Shown here one piece after another: positions 17,153-25,632 of a stretch of 64,000 nt of DNA. The first letter of the stretch is position 1. Every line of letters begins with the position of its first letter. Under the pieces are notes generated by a model. It saw only the letters and a program-made list of their open reading frames with translations. It had not been told where the DNA came from and ran no database searches. The DNA is from Aciditerrimonas ferrireducens (GTDB taxonomy: Bacteria; Actinomycetota; Acidimicrobiia; Acidimicrobiales; UBA8190). The stretch is from contig NZ_JAKHEX010000004.1 in the NCBI RefSeq assembly GCF_023130475.1, positions 1 to 64,000 of the forward strand, read 5' to 3'. The translations under genes and the position numbers were made by a program.

Positions 17153-18835
17153 ATGGCACGAAGCAGCGTGGAGGCCTTCGGCCCAGAGGAGCGGGAACGC
17201 CTGGCCCGCTACGTGACCGACGTCGACGGCCCGGTCTTCGCCCTGGTAGGCCTCCCGGAAGTGGTGAAGGGGGCGCTCTTCGCCCGCTACTCCCGGTCGG
17301 CGAAGAGCCTCCGACGGCTGCTGCTCGACGAGTTCGCCGACGACCTGGCGGACGGGGGATCGGGGGCGGCGCCGACCACCCGACGGGCCGACGCCCTCTA
17401 CCACCGGGTCCTGACCGAGTACGGGGACGACTCGGTGGCCCAGCTGGGCGGCGTCCACCTGGCCTGCGAAGGGGTCTCGAACCTCCTCACGAAGGTCCTC
17501 GAACGGGGCCGCCTCATGTCCTACCTCGAGCAGTCGACCCGCTACGTCCGCTACGACGGCCGGCTGCCAAGCGGCCACTACCGCTACTACCGAGACCCGG
17601 ACCTGCTGGCCTCGTCCCTGGGTGCCCGCTACGTCGGGGGCATGGACGGGCTCTTCGAGGCCTACGGGTCGCTGCTGCCGGAGGTGACCGCCTGGCTGGC
17701 CCGCCGGTACCCGGCCGGGGGGACCACCGAGGACCTGGCCCACCGCCGGGCCGTGCAGGCCGCCGCCTTGGACCTCCTTCGGGGGCTCCTGCCCGCCGGC
17801 GCCCTGGCGAACGTCGGGATCTTCGGCGCCCCCCAAGCCTTCGAGCGCCTGATCCACCGTCTTAGGGCCCACCCCCTGCCCGAGGCCCGCCGGATCGCCG
17901 AGCGGATCCTCCACGAGCTCCGAAAGGTGGTCCCGGCCTTCTTGGAACGGGTCGACCTGCCCGACCGTGGCCTGGCCGCCGTCGCCTACCGGGAAGCCAC
18001 GGGGGCGGCCGTGGCGGCACGGCTGCGCCAGCTGTGGCCCGAGGACCACGAGCCGGGTCGGCCACAAGGCGCCGGGGGCCTGCGAGAGGGCGGCCCGGAG
18101 GTCTCCTTGGTGGACTGGGACCCCGACGGCGAGCTGAAGGTGCTGGCCGCCATCTGCTACCCGGCGACGGGGCTGCCCGACGTCGAGCTGGTCCGCCGGG
18201 TGGCCCGACTGGACGCCGAGCAGCGCCGGGCGCTCCTTTGGGCCTACGTGGGCGAGCGGCGCAACCGTCGGGAGATGCCGGGTCGGGCCTTCGAACGGAC
18301 CGCCTACCGCTTCGACGTGGTCTGCGACTACGGGGCCTTCCGGGACCTCCAGCGGCACCGGATGGCCACGATCGAGTGGCAGCCCCTCGGGCCGGACCTC
18401 GGGGCCAGCGTGCCCCCGGAGATCGACGAGGGCGGCTTCGGCCCCCGGTACCGCGCCGCCCTCGAGCAGTCGGCGGACCTCTACGACGCTTTGGCCGGCG
18501 CCTGGCCCGAGCAGGCCCGCTACGCCCTGGCCATGGCCTACCGGGTCCGTTTCAGTATGCAGCTCAACGCCCGCGAGGCCATGCACGTCCTCGAGCTCCG
18601 CTCCCAGCCCCAGGGCCACCCCGCGTACCGCTCGGTGGTCCAGCAGATGCACCGGCTGATCGCCGAGCAGGCCGGGCACCGGCTCCTGGCCGAGGCCATG
18701 GTCTTCGTGGACCACGGCGACTACGCCCTTTCCCGCCTGGCCGCCGAGCAGCGGGCCCAGGCTCGCCGACGGCAGGCCGACGACGGGGCCGACGACCTGG
18801 CGGCTGGCGGGGCCGACCCGGCCGTGCTCGGCTAG
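17153..18835 (+). CDS. Duplicated ThyX-like protein
   Basis: 560 residues, far longer than catalytic ThyX (about 220-250). The N-terminal half contains TEYGDDSVAQLGGVHLACEG and ERGRLMSYLEQSTRYVRYD, which resembles the ThyX signature with the first histidine replaced (RGR, 118-120) but the EQSxRY part kept (126-131). The C-terminal half has FRDLQRHRMATIEWQ (RHR at 401-403) but lacks EQSxRY. It therefore looks like two fused ThyX-like domains that divide the motif. Related long proteins are usually labelled FAD-dependent thymidylate synthase; catalysis here is doubtful. A TAGGCT box overlapping the helicase stop lies 9 nt before ATG 17153. Confidence 0.75.
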   Translation: MARSSVEAFGPEERERLARYVTDVDGPVFALVGLPEVVKGALFARYSRSAKSLRRLLLDEFADDLADGGSGAAPTTRRADALYHRVLTEYGDDSVAQLGGVHLACEGVSNLLTKVLERGRLMSYLEQSTRYVRYDGRLPSGHYRYYRDPDLLASSLGARYVGGMDGLFEAYGSLLPEVTAWLARRYPAGGTTEDLAHRRAVQAAALDLLRGLLPAGALANVGIFGAPQAFERLIHRLRAHPLPEARRIAERILHELRKVVPAFLERVDLPDRGLAAVAYREATGAAVAARLRQLWPEDHEPGRPQGAGGLREGGPEVSLVDWDPDGELKVLAAICYPATGLPDVELVRRVARLDAEQRRALLWAYVGERRNRREMPGRAFERTAYRFDVVCDYGAFRDLQRHRMATIEWQPLGPDLGASVPPEIDEGGFGPRYRAALEQSADLYDALAGAWPEQARYALAMAYRVRFSMQLNAREAMHVLELRSQPQGHPAYRSVVQQMHRLIAEQAGHRLLAEAMVFVDHGDYALSRLAAEQRAQARRRQADDGADDLAAGGADPAVLG

Positions 18836-18950
18836 GACCTCCAGGGCGCGTGGACCGCTGCTGCCCGCGCTGGGCCCGGGGGGCGAGCAGATATGCTCCC
18901 CCGGCGTTCACGACCCGCCGACGCGGGCGGGCAGCAGCTGAAGGGCGAGG

Positions 18951-19400
18951 ATGGCCGACGATCTGGACGATGTGGCCGAGCCTGGCGACCTCGAGGCCGA
19001 GCTCGACGACGAGCTCGACGAGGACCTCGAGGTCGACCTCGAGGACGAGGACGCCGTCGACCTGGGTGACGAGGACGACGACGACGTCGTGGTCGACGAC
19101 GAGGACGAGGACGACGATCTCGCACCGGTGGCCGGTGCCGACGAGGACGTCGACGACGACGAGGAGGTCGACGACGAGGACGTCGAGGCCAGCCTCGACG
19201 AGATCCTGAAGGAGCGCCTGGTCGTCGAGGACGACGAGCCCGACGAGGACGAACCGGCTGACCCCGAGGACCGGGGCGAAGGGGCCGAGCGGGTCGTCCC
19301 GAAGCGGCCCGACGAGTTCGTCTGCCAGTCCTGCTTCCTGGTGAAGCACCCGAGCCAGCTGGCCGACCCCGAGCGGGTGCTGTGCCGCGACTGTGTCTGA
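18951..19400 (+). CDS. DUF4193-like acidic zinc-ribbon protein
   Basis: 149 residues. The last 40 (VVPKRPDEFVCQSCFLVKHPSQLADPERVLCRDCV) match the actinobacterial DUF4193 family with two CxxC pairs that probably bind zinc. The N-terminal 100 residues are almost entirely Asp/Glu, much longer and more acidic than in usual members. Preceded by a GGGCGAGG ribosome site and a TATGCT box near 18890. Function unknown. The antisense strand has a long serine-rich open frame that is only a shadow of the GAC/GAG repeats. Confidence 0.85.
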   Translation: MADDLDDVAEPGDLEAELDDELDEDLEVDLEDEDAVDLGDEDDDDVVVDDEDEDDDLAPVAGADEDVDDDEEVDDEDVEASLDEILKERLVVEDDEPDEDEPADPEDRGEGAERVVPKRPDEFVCQSCFLVKHPSQLADPERVLCRDCV

Positions 19401-19502
19401 CCAGCCCTGAGCCCGCCCCGGCGGCCGCCGGGTGAGCGGGGGAGCGGGGGAACGAGGAGGAGCCGGCCGGCGAAGGAGTCGGGCGGCGGGGAGGTGAGTG
19501 CG

Positions 19503-20087
19503 ATGGCCGAGTCGGACCAGCAGCGGGACAAGCTCTTGGACCTGGTGCTCTACGCGCCGGTCGGCCTGGCCCTGACCGTCCTGGAGGATCTGCCGAAGCT
19601 GGCGGAGAAGGGCCGGGAACGGGTCGAGGGCCAGGTGAGCACGGCCCGGGTCCTTGGTCGTTTCGCCCTCCAGATGGCCCGTCAGCAGCTCGCCAGCCGG
19701 CGAGGCCCGGGGAGCGGGTCGGCACCCGCCGGCAGCGGCCAGCCACCTTCGACGCCCGGGGCGACACCGCCCCCGCCGGCCCGGTCCGCGCCGGACCCCA
19801 GCGCTGGGCGGCCGACCGCCGAGCCCCCCACGGCACCCCGGGCCTCGGCGACGACCAGCGGGGACGACACGGTGGACGAGGACCTGCGGGAGGCGGCCCC
19901 GCGCGAGGAGGACCTGGCCATCCCCGGCTACGAGAGCCTCTCGGCGTCCCAGGTGGTCCCGAGGTTGGCGGGCCTGACGCCCGAACAGCTCGAGGCGGTC
20001 CGGCGCTACGAGCTGGCGCACCGGCACCGGCGGACGGTCCTGGGCCGGATCGAGCAGCTCGCTGGCCGGCCGGCCGAGGAGTCGTGA
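19503..20087 (+). CDS. Conserved actinobacterial protein of unknown function
   Basis: 194 residues. The N-terminal helix segment (DLVLYAPVGLALTVLEDLPKLAEKGRERVEGQ) is followed by a Pro/Ala-rich linker (about 65-125) and a conserved C-terminal helical hairpin, YESLSASQVVPRLAGLTPEQ then LEAVRRYELAHRHRRTVLGR. The C-terminal motif is widespread in actinobacteria; parts recall lipid-droplet-associated proteins of mycobacteria, but I do not assign a function. ATG 19503 is preferred over GTG 19494 because GGGGAGG is 8 nt upstream. The stop overlaps the next start (GTGA). Confidence 0.75.
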   Translation: MAESDQQRDKLLDLVLYAPVGLALTVLEDLPKLAEKGRERVEGQVSTARVLGRFALQMARQQLASRRGPGSGSAPAGSGQPPSTPGATPPPPARSAPDPSAGRPTAEPPTAPRASATTSGDDTVDEDLREAAPREEDLAIPGYESLSASQVVPRLAGLTPEQLEAVRRYELAHRHRRTVLGRIEQLAGRPAEES

Positions 20088-20653
20088 GCGACCCCGGACC
20101 GCTGCGGGACGAGGCGGATCGGCCCGCGGCGCCGACCGGTCCCGGATCGGGCAGGACGACCACCGTGGAGGGCGCCCGAGCGGCTCGGCGTACCGACGCC
20201 GACCGCTGCGCCGAGCTGGCCCGAGCAGCCCTGGAGGCGGCCCAGGCCCAGCGAGGCGGGGCCCTGCTGGTCCGCCGGGAGGCCTACCCGGCTGGGCCGG
20301 CGCTGCTCCGACCGGGGGGCCTCGACCGGCTCCTCGGCGATCGCCGACGACGGGTGGTCGTGGGCACGCTCGACGAGGTCGTGGTGGGTGTGCTGGTGGC
20401 GCGGGTGGACGACGTCCAAGGTGCCCTCCTCGGGGTCCTGGAGCTGCTCTACGTCGAGCCGGCGGCGCGGGGGGTGGGCGTGGGCGGCGCCATGCTGCAA
20501 CTGGCCGTCGACGCCTTGCGCCAGGCCGGCTGCCTGGGGATCGACGCGGTGGCCCTGCCGGGCGACCTGCCGACGAAGCGGCTGCTGGAGTCGAGCGGCT
20601 TCGTGGCCAGGGCTATCACCATGCACCTGGCCGAACCGACGACCGACCGCTAG
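20084..20653 (+). CDS. GNAT-family N-acetyltransferase
   Basis: 189 residues. The acetyl-CoA loop PAARGVGVGGAMLQLAVDALR follows the core strand LLGVLELLYVEP, and LLESSGFVARAITMHL is the usual C-terminal helix-strand. The first 30 residues are disordered. GTG 20084 overlaps the stop of the preceding gene, so the two are coupled. Substrate unknown. Confidence 0.85.
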   Translation: MSDPGPLRDEADRPAAPTGPGSGRTTTVEGARAARRTDADRCAELARAALEAAQAQRGGALLVRREAYPAGPALLRPGGLDRLLGDRRRRVVVGTLDEVVVGVLVARVDDVQGALLGVLELLYVEPAARGVGVGGAMLQLAVDALRQAGCLGIDAVALPGDLPTKRLLESSGFVARAITMHLAEPTTDR

Positions 20654-20659
20654 GCGCCG

Positions 20660-21085
20660 GTGGCCAGCGCCCGGCCAGCTTCCCCCGTGCGACGCCCGGA
20701 GCTGGCCGTCGGCGCCGTCTGCGTGCACCGGGAGCGGTTGCTGCTCGTCCAGCGGGCCCATCCGCCGGCGGAAGGGCGCTGGACGGTGCCCGGGGGTCGG
20801 GTGGAGTGGGGCGAGACGCTGGCGGCGGCGGTCACCCGGGAACTCGCCGAGGAGACCGGCTTGCGTGGTCGATGCGGGCCGCTGCTGGGGTTCGTGGAGC
20901 GGATCGACACCGACCACCACTTCGTCATCTTCGACTTCGCGGTTGACCTGGCCGACGAGCGCGGCGGCGAGGCGGCGAGCGACGCTGCGGCCCTCGCCTG
21001 GGTGCCCCTCGGCGACCTGTCGACCTGGCCCCTCGTGCCGGGCCTGCTGTCGTTCCTCCAGGAGGTCGGGGTGGTCCCGGCCTGA
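20660..21085 (+). CDS. NUDIX hydrolase
   Basis: 141 residues. The Nudix box GGRVEWGETLAAAVTRELAE followed by ETGL is complete, with the catalytic REAxEExG-type glutamates. Preceded by AVGAVCVHRERLLLVQRAHP, the pattern of ADP-ribose/NTP-type Nudix enzymes. GTG start, 6 nt after the GNAT gene. Substrate not deducible. Confidence 0.92.
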   Translation: MASARPASPVRRPELAVGAVCVHRERLLLVQRAHPPAEGRWTVPGGRVEWGETLAAAVTRELAEETGLRGRCGPLLGFVERIDTDHHFVIFDFAVDLADERGGEAASDAAALAWVPLGDLSTWPLVPGLLSFLQEVGVVPA

Positions 21086-21091
21086 GCCCGC

Positions 21092-22375
21092 TCAGCTCGC
21101 CCGGGCGGGCACCGGGCGAGCTCCCGGCGGCGGCGGCAGGGGGATGCCGAGCAGGCGAGCCAGCTCGGGGACCAGGCCGGCCGCCTGCCGGGCCCGACGG
21201 CGAAGCTCCTCGTCGGCGGTCTCGGGCAGGCCAGCGGGCCGGACCGAACGGCGCACCGGGGAGGCCACGACCGCGTCGAGGAGGGCCAGCCACTCGGTGG
21301 GATCGAGGTCCTGCCGCATGGCCTCCGACGCCGCCTGGGCCAGGGCCATGGCCAGGTCGGCCGGGAGCCTCGTCCCGTGGTCCGGCGGCTGGGCCGACTC
21401 CTGCAGGGCCTCCACCACCCGACCGGCAGCCAGGTGGGATCGGAGCCGTCCCAGCCAGGCCTCCCGGATCTGGGCGACCTTCGCCTCGAGGGCCTGGCGC
21501 ACCGCCGTCAGCAGCTCCCGGCCCTCGTCGTCGAGCCCGACCGTCGAGGCCGCGGCCACGATGGCCCGCAGCTCCCGGAGCGGCGCCGTCCGACCGGCGT
21601 CCCGGGCCGCCACCGCCCGATCCTTCCAGGCGGCGAGATTGATGGTCGGCAGGAGCTCCTCGGCCATGGCCAGGAGGGGTTCGGGAGCGACCCCGTCGCG
21701 CCCCTCGGCCTTGGCCCGGGCGTTCTGCTCCTCGATGGCCCGCCGGACCTGGGGGATTCCGCCGCGCAAAAGCTGCTCGGCCACCGGCAGCTGTTCGGGC
21801 CGCAGGCTGGCGAGGACCGCGTTGCGGTAGGTGGTCGACGGGGTGAACCGCCGGGCACCTGGCCGGCCGGCCCGCCCGGCTCCGCCGCCCTCGGACCTCG
21901 TGCCCCGGCGGGCCCGAGCCTCCTCGCCAGCACGCGGCTCGGCCGCCTCGCCGGCCGGGGTTGCGCCCCGGGTTCGTCGGTCCTCCCGCGGCCGGTCGTG
22001 GCGGGGACGCTCGTCCCGGGGCCGGTCCTCTCGGGGCCGACGCCGATCGCGGTCCTCGCCAGGTCGCCGGTCGCCGGCCCGGCGGCGGGCGAGGCGGACC
22101 GACACCCCGGCCTGGACCCGTCCCGAGCCGAGGATCTCGAGACGCTGCGCCCCGTCGTGGCGATCCTCGCCTCGCAGGAGGGGGGCCAGGTGCACGATCG
22201 CCACGCCGTCGAGGCCGGGCTCCACCTCGGCGCGAAAGCGCGTCCCGACGGCGGCGTCGGCCGGCACGAGGTCGGGCTCGACCACCCCCTTGGGCTGCCG
22301 AGCCCCCGCGGCCCGCCAGGTCCAGGTCCCGTCGTCGCGCCGGGAGGTGAGCTCGATCTCCATCCGCGTGGCCAT
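21092..22375 (-). CDS. Hypothetical protein with an Arg/Asp/Glu-rich linker
   Basis: 427 residues. An N-terminal beta-rich domain of about 85 residues (MEIELTSRRDDGTWTWRAAG ... FRAEVEPGLDGVAIVHLAPL) resembles a cold-shock/OB-type or KOW-like fold. A charged low-complexity linker (about 95-170, repeats of RPREDRPR) and an all-helical C-terminal half follow. The linker suggests nucleic-acid association, which is inference. A TAGCGT box lies 9 nt upstream of ATG 22375. Convergent with the NUDIX gene. No family recognised. Confidence 0.6.
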   Translation of the reverse strand: MATRMEIELTSRRDDGTWTWRAAGARQPKGVVEPDLVPADAAVGTRFRAEVEPGLDGVAIVHLAPLLRGEDRHDGAQRLEILGSGRVQAGVSVRLARRRAGDRRPGEDRDRRRPREDRPRDERPRHDRPREDRRTRGATPAGEAAEPRAGEEARARRGTRSEGGGAGRAGRPGARRFTPSTTYRNAVLASLRPEQLPVAEQLLRGGIPQVRRAIEEQNARAKAEGRDGVAPEPLLAMAEELLPTINLAAWKDRAVAARDAGRTAPLRELRAIVAAASTVGLDDEGRELLTAVRQALEAKVAQIREAWLGRLRSHLAAGRVVEALQESAQPPDHGTRLPADLAMALAQAASEAMRQDLDPTEWLALLDAVVASPVRRSVRPAGLPETADEELRRRARQAAGLVPELARLLGIPLPPPPGARPVPARAS

Positions 22376-22467
22376 GGCAGCCGTACGCTAGCAACCAGCG
22401 GGACCGGGGCGGGAACCGGCGTACGGCCCCTGCGTGCACTCGGCTCTGCGCCCAGTCGGCTCTGCGC

Positions 22468-23598
22468 TCAGTCGGCCCCGGCGGCCCGGGGCGGGTGGGG
22501 GTCGGCTGCGCCGGGGACGACCACGGTTCGCCCGCGACCCAGGCGCTTGGCGGCGTAGCAGCCGGCGTCGGCCTGCTGGAGGAGATCTGCCGGGGACGCC
22601 CCGGGGGCGCGTTGGGCCACCCCGGCCGAGAAGCGTTGGGGGTGGACGCGGCGGAGCCGCTGGAGGACGTGGACGGCCTCCTCGGCGGTGGTGGCCGGGA
22701 GCACCAGGACGAACTCGTCGCCGCCGGTCCGGGCGAGCACGTCGAAGGGCCGAAGGGCGGCCCGCCAGGCCCGGGCCAGGTGCACGAGGAGGGCGTCGCC
22801 GCCGTGGTGGCCCCGGTCGTCGTTCACCGCCTTGAACCCGTCGAGGTCGACGACCGCCACCGTGAGGGGGTCCCCGAGGCGGGCGCAGCGGGCCAGTTCC
22901 CGGCGGAGGAGGGGACCGAGGGCTCGACGGTTGGGCAAGCCGGTCAGGGGATCGGCGACGGCGGCTTCCGCCAGGGCCCGCTCCACCTGGCGCAGGGCCC
23001 CGGCCACGGCAGCCCCGGCCAGGGCGCTCGCCAGGCCGACCAGCGGCCACGCCGGACCGAGGGGCTGGTTGCCCAGACGGGCCAGGCCGGCGGCCAACCC
23101 GGCGAGGAGGGCCACGAGGACGAGGAGCCCCTGGGCTCGCCGAGGAACGCTCAGCGCCGCCTGGGCGGTCAGGGCGGTCACGACGACGGCCTCGGCGCCC
23201 GCGTCGAGCCCAGGTCCGCCGGCGAGGGCGGCCGCGGCGGCGCAGAGCGCAAGGAGCGTCACGAGGAAGCGAGCAGGAGGACGCAGCTCCTCCCCGGTTC
23301 GGCCCCAGATGAAGGACCACGCGACGCCGAGGGCGGCGAGCAGGGCCCAGACGACCTGGTCCCACCCCGGGGACCGGGCCAGGGCGCTGGCGAGCGCGCC
23401 GGCCAGGGCGGCCAGGGCGGCCACGGCCCAGAGGACGCCCACGGAGGCGACGGCCCGACCGGGGGCCACCACCTCGGCGACCGCCACCGGCCCCGCCCGG
23501 TGACCGAAGAGGGGCCGGGCACGGACGAGGGTCGCAGGGTCGGCGTCCGCAGGCCGACCCGGCGCGCCGCCCCCCGGCGTGCTCCCCGGCCGTCGCAT
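22468..23598 (-). CDS. Membrane-bound diguanylate cyclase (GGDEF)
   Basis: Makes cyclic di-GMP. About six hydrophobic segments fill residues 45-205, then a GGDEF domain beginning DPLTGLPNRRAL and containing an intact GGDEF (RTGGDEFVLVLP). RPFD sits five residues before GGDEF, matching the RxxD inhibitory site for product feedback. The domain ends with the usual LLQQADAGCYAAKRLGRGRT. ATG 23598 is chosen over GTG 23616 because a GATACT box ends 6 nt upstream. Divergent from the two-component genes. Confidence 0.93.
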   Translation of the reverse strand: MRRPGSTPGGGAPGRPADADPATLVRARPLFGHRAGPVAVAEVVAPGRAVASVGVLWAVAALAALAGALASALARSPGWDQVVWALLAALGVAWSFIWGRTGEELRPPARFLVTLLALCAAAAALAGGPGLDAGAEAVVVTALTAQAALSVPRRAQGLLVLVALLAGLAAGLARLGNQPLGPAWPLVGLASALAGAAVAGALRQVERALAEAAVADPLTGLPNRRALGPLLRRELARCARLGDPLTVAVVDLDGFKAVNDDRGHHGGDALLVHLARAWRAALRPFDVLARTGGDEFVLVLPATTAEEAVHVLQRLRRVHPQRFSAGVAQRAPGASPADLLQQADAGCYAAKRLGRGRTVVVPGAADPHPPRAAGAD

Positions 23599-23693
23599 CG
23601 TGCCAGTATCGGTCACGGCTTGCGCCAGATGGTGGACCCACGCTGTCGAGGGTGCACGGAGGCCGCAGGCCGGGAGAAAGCGAGGAGCCCGTC

Positions 23694-24377
23694 GTGCGCC
23701 TGCTCTTGGCCGAGGACGACGTGGCCCTGCGGTCGGTGCTGGCCCGGGGCCTGCAGGAACAAGGGTACGTGGTGGACGCGGTCGGGGACGGCGAGACCGC
23801 CCTGCGCTACGCCCGGGCCCATGACTACGCAGTGGCGGTGGTCGATTGGCGGATGCCGGTGCTCTCGGGCCTCGATCTCGTCCGGGAGCTGCGGCGACGG
23901 CGCTCGACCATCCCGGTCCTCATGCTGACCGCCCGGGACGCCCCAGCCGACCGGGTGGCCGGGTTGGACGCCGGGGCCGACGACTACCTGGTGAAGCCGT
24001 TCGACTTGGACGAGCTCTTCGCCCGCCTGCGGGCCCTCCAGCGCCGCCCGGCGGTCCTGGCGGCGCCGGTGCTGAGCGTCGGGGACCTGGTGCTGGACCC
24101 CGCCACCCGCCAAGTCCGGGCGGCGGGGCGGGACCCGGGCTTGACGCCCATCGAGATGGGGATCCTCGAGCTGCTCCTGCGCCGCTCCCCCGGGGTGGTG
24201 GGCCGACGGGCCATCGCGGTGCACGTGTGGGAGGACGAGGCCGACACCTTGGGTTCCAACACCATCGACGTCCACATGGCCCGACTCCGGGCGAAGCTGG
24301 CTGGCGCCCGGGTCCGGGTCCAGACGGTCCGCGGGGTGGGCTATCGCCTCGTGCCCGAGGACGACGACGGCTCGTGA
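23694..24377 (+). CDS. OmpR-family response regulator
   Basis: 227 residues. The receiver domain has the acidic pair (AEDD), phospho-acceptor D51 in VVDWRMP, the switch threonine (LTARD) and the lysine in LVKPFD. A winged-helix DNA-binding domain follows (LTPIEMGILELLLRRSPGVV ... SNTIDVHMARLRAKL ... VRGVGYRLV). GTG 23694 has GAGGAG upstream. The stop overlaps the start of the sensor kinase (GTGA), so the pair is co-translated. Confidence 0.95.
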   Translation: MRLLLAEDDVALRSVLARGLQEQGYVVDAVGDGETALRYARAHDYAVAVVDWRMPVLSGLDLVRELRRRRSTIPVLMLTARDAPADRVAGLDAGADDYLVKPFDLDELFARLRALQRRPAVLAAPVLSVGDLVLDPATRQVRAAGRDPGLTPIEMGILELLLRRSPGVVGRRAIAVHVWEDEADTLGSNTIDVHMARLRAKLAGARVRVQTVRGVGYRLVPEDDDGS

Positions 24378-25618
24378 GGCCGGCACGGTCCCAGCGGCGC
24401 CTCGCCCTGCGGCACGCTGCCCGGGTGGCAGCGGTGGCCACGGTGCTCCTCGGGGTCCTCGGGGTGGCGGCCGTCGCCGGCTTGGACCTGGTGGTCCACG
24501 ACCGCTTGACCGACCAGGTCCGCGTGGCGGTGCTCGACGCCCTCCACGACGTGCGCTCGGCCGAGGCCGCCCCCGGGGTGGCCCCCGCGGCCCCGGTGGA
24601 GGGCCTGGGCCGAGGCGACGACGAGGACGGGGAGCCCCTGGCCCTGTGGCTGGTGGATCGAGCGGGGACGGTCCAGGCGACGAGTCCCGGCGCACCCCCC
24701 TTGCCACGGGCAGCCCGAGACCTGGCCGGTGGCGTCCAGGAGGTGGGCATCGACGGGGCGGCATGGCTCGTGGGGTCGGTCCGGGTCGACGGCGGCCGGG
24801 TGGTCGCCGGGGAGAGCCTGACCGAGAGCCAGCACATCTTCGGCACCCTGGTGCTCGGGGAGGCCGTCGTGCTGCCCGTGTTGCTCCTGGCGAGCTTCGC
24901 CGCGGCCTTCGCCATCGGCGCCCGGGCGGCGGTGCCGGTGGAGGCCGCCCGGCAACGGCAGCTGGACTTCACCGCCGACGCCTCCCACGAGCTGCGGACC
25001 CCGCTCACGGTCATCGAGGCCGAGACGGCCCTGGCCCTCCGAGGCCTGCCACCGGGGGACCCGGCCCGCGAGGCCCTCGAACGGGTCCGAGCCGAGGGGG
25101 TCCGGCTGCGGCGGATCGTGGAGGATCTCTTGTGGCTGGCCCGCCTGGACACCGCGCCGCCAGGGGCGCCGGCCGAGCCGGTGGACCTCGTGGCCCTGGC
25201 CGAGGCGGCCACCGGCCGTTTCCAGCCGGTGGCCGCCGAACGGAACCAGGTCCTCGAGCTGGCGGCCGGCGAGGAGACGGCCTGGCTCTCGGCCTCCCCG
25301 GACCAGCTGGACCGGCTGCTCGGGGTCCTGCTGGACAACGCCTGCCGCTACGCCGGGCCCGGCGGGCGGGTCCGGGTGGTCGTGCAGGCCGGGAGCGGAC
25401 GGGTGGCCCTGCGGGTGGAGGACAGCGGCCCGGGCATCCCCGAGGCCTCCCGGGCCCGCCTCTTCGACCGCTTCCATCGGGCCATCGAGGACGGCAGCGG
25501 CCACGGCTTGGGCCTGGCCATCGCCGACGCGGTGGTCCAGGCCACCGGGGGGCGCTGGACGGTCGGCCGATCGAGCCTGGGGGGTGCCTCGTTCGAGGTG
25601 ACGTGGCGCCAACGCTGA
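24374..25618 (+). CDS. Sensor histidine kinase
   Basis: 414 residues. Two transmembrane segments (about 17-37 and 155-180) flank an extracytoplasmic sensor region of about 115 residues. A very short linker, not a full HAMP domain, leads to the H-box DASHELRTPLTVIEAE, N-box LLDNACRYAGPGG, G1 VEDSGPGIPEASRARLFDRF and G2 GHGLGLAIADAVVQATGG. Partner of the preceding response regulator. Signal unknown. Confidence 0.95.
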   Translation: MRPARSQRRLALRHAARVAAVATVLLGVLGVAAVAGLDLVVHDRLTDQVRVAVLDALHDVRSAEAAPGVAPAAPVEGLGRGDDEDGEPLALWLVDRAGTVQATSPGAPPLPRAARDLAGGVQEVGIDGAAWLVGSVRVDGGRVVAGESLTESQHIFGTLVLGEAVVLPVLLLASFAAAFAIGARAAVPVEAARQRQLDFTADASHELRTPLTVIEAETALALRGLPPGDPAREALERVRAEGVRLRRIVEDLLWLARLDTAPPGAPAEPVDLVALAEAATGRFQPVAAERNQVLELAAGEETAWLSASPDQLDRLLGVLLDNACRYAGPGGRVRVVVQAGSGRVALRVEDSGPGIPEASRARLFDRFHRAIEDGSGHGLGLAIADAVVQATGGRWTVGRSSLGGASFEVTWRQR

Positions 25619-25632
25619 GCCATGCTCAGGGG

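Noticed and set aside
17153-18835. Confident call as catalytic thymidylate synthase ThyX
   Set aside because: No half holds the full RHRxxSxNExSxRY-type signature and the protein is more than twice the normal length.
18908-19531. Serine-rich minus-strand open frame
   Set aside because: Produced by reverse reading of the GAC/GAG repeats of the acidic DUF4193 gene.
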